A DNA stretch of 64,000 nucleotides, taken from the NCBI RefSeq assembly GCF_000722545.1, contig NZ_JNVM01000004.1:62001-126000 (forward strand), written 5' to 3'. The notes beneath the pieces are model-generated. The model was given only the letters and a program-made list of their open reading frames with translations, had not been told where the DNA came from and did no database searches. A program made the translations under genes and the position numbers. The stretch comes from Paenibacillus tyrphae. GTDB taxonomy: Bacteria; Bacillota; Bacilli; Paenibacillales; NBRC-103111. Below are positions 63,400 to 64,000 of the stretch, in pieces. Within the stretch, counting starts at the first letter, position 1. Every line of letters begins with the position of its first letter.

Positions 63400-64000
63400 G
63401 GCTTCGCCGAGCTGGTAAACCGCGAGGTGACGGATCAAGGCATTACGCTTAAGGTCAAGGAAGTGGTGAACGACGTCTTCCGCCTGTCGATTGTGTACGG
63501 ACTGGAAAAGGACGGGAAGCCGCTGGATACCGACCTGTTGTTCGAGAACTTTACGCCGACCGATCCCGAGCAAGACCCGTACGTGAACGAATATACGTTT
63601 ACGGATGAGAACGGGAAGGAGTTAAATCTTAGCCGGCATTGGCAAAAAGTCGGGAACGACAGGATGCTTTACCTTTCGCTGGATGATGTCGCGCCCGGGA
63701 AAGAAGTGAAGTCCTTGACCGACCTTCCGAACAAGCTTTTCATCGATTTCAATATCAATCAAATCGGAGAAACGGCGGGGAAATGGCATCTGAACGTGCC
63801 GGTCGATCTGTCCAAGGCGAAGGCGTCGACCATGGTCATCCCGCTGAACAAACGGTATGAGTCGCCGTTCGGATTCAGTCTCGACTTCCTTCAGCTCCGC
63901 CACGGACCGAGCAAGTCGGAGATGCTTGTTCAAGTCAATGAAACGCAGAAGTGGAAACGATCGTATCAAGTCGACCCTTCCTTCCGTTATCAGATTAAGG
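63400..64000 (+). pseudogene. DUF4179/DUF5643-type anti-sigma-like protein, 5'-truncated
   Basis: An open frame runs from 63400 to the window end and encodes the extracellular part of a DUF4179-type protein (REVTDQGITLKVKEVVND, then SIVYGLEKDGKPL, KWHLNVPVDLSKAKA). The cytoplasmic anti-sigma region and the membrane helix that normally precede it are missing, and no start codon is placed correctly. In the same frame, an ATG at 63343 opens 18 codons (MKLHLDKKENIRCSCGGA) that end in TAA at 63397. The 3' end is outside the window. It is probably a deletion remnant; an upstream sigma-factor gene is not present here. Confidence 0.6.

Overview
The window looks like a chromosomal segment of a moderately GC-rich, spore-former-type Firmicute, most likely Paenibacillus or a close relative in the Paenibacillaceae. 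The reasons are strong AGGAGG-type ribosome-binding sites, frequent TTG/GTG starts, Bacillus-type homologues (YclNOPQ, YtoI, the FadR/FadN/FadA/FadE set, YkcB/YkcC, CtaG, a YthAB-type cytochrome bd) and sigma-A-like promoters. I see no rRNA, tRNA, CRISPR array, prophage or complete insertion sequence.

Layout. 0-6.8 kb: a carbohydrate-type ABC importer (lipoprotein plus two permeases) in one run with a metallophosphoesterase, a Gfo/Idh/MocA oxidoreductase and a GNAT acetyltransferase, then a secreted propeller-like protein. 6.9-14.2 kb: small regulator-plus-transporter or regulator-plus-enzyme modules (ROK/MFS, MFS/LysR, FAD enzyme/TetR), most with a visible operator, and one GNAT pseudogene. 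14.5-18.3 kb: an orphan OmpR-type regulator, the cytochrome-oxidase helpers CtaG, Sco and a small cytochrome c, and a NarL-type regulator. 18.4-21.7 kb: an ABC exporter behind a leader peptide with competing hairpins, and a secreted GH16 glucanase with a ricin-type lectin domain. 21.9-27.6 kb: metE and cbiMNQO, each behind its own cobalamin riboswitch and intrinsic terminator. 27.7-29.8 kb: an AHL-lactonase-like hydrolase divergent from an HxlR regulator, then a frameshifted GyrI-like gene. 30-33.7 kb: a Fur-box-controlled siderophore importer of YclNOPQ type. 34.1-37.7 kb: a glyoxylate-shunt operon (aceA, aceB) bracketed by two tiny cysteine-rich proteins. 37.7-44 kb: a MerR/TipAS regulator, a cyanide-insensitive-type bd oxidase with a 32-residue membrane peptide, an Lgt paralogue, and a PadR/FAD-monooxygenase pair, much of it AT-richer than its surroundings. 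44-58.8 kb: YtoI, then a beta-oxidation divergon: etfA, etfB and fadR on one side of a perfect FadR box, and fadF, fadN, fadA, fadE, acyl-CoA ligase, thioesterase and SCP2 protein on the other. 58.9-63.2 kb: a lipid-linked glycosylation operon (YkcB, YkcC, GtrA, GalU). 63.3-64 kb: a 5'-truncated DUF4179-type remnant.

The least explained structure is a dispersed repeat, present three times (14280-14470 +, 45425-45628 -, 54267-54384 +). Two sequence boxes are conserved (GGAGRAGCGNNAGCG plus CGCCTTTGT, and ACAASAGCGRYCGGAAG), while the stems between and around them change with compensating substitutions. That pattern points to selection on a folded RNA or DNA. Two copies lie between convergent genes, and each is bracketed by two near-identical copies of the local bidirectional terminator, as if insertion had duplicated it. 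The third copy lies inside the fad operon. I cannot link this family to a named element from memory.

Other points: a possible translational attenuator on the ABC exporter, an apparent ATC start codon in the MerR gene, a helically phased AACAGT array over the aceA promoter, a probably leaderless padR gene, and three decayed genes.
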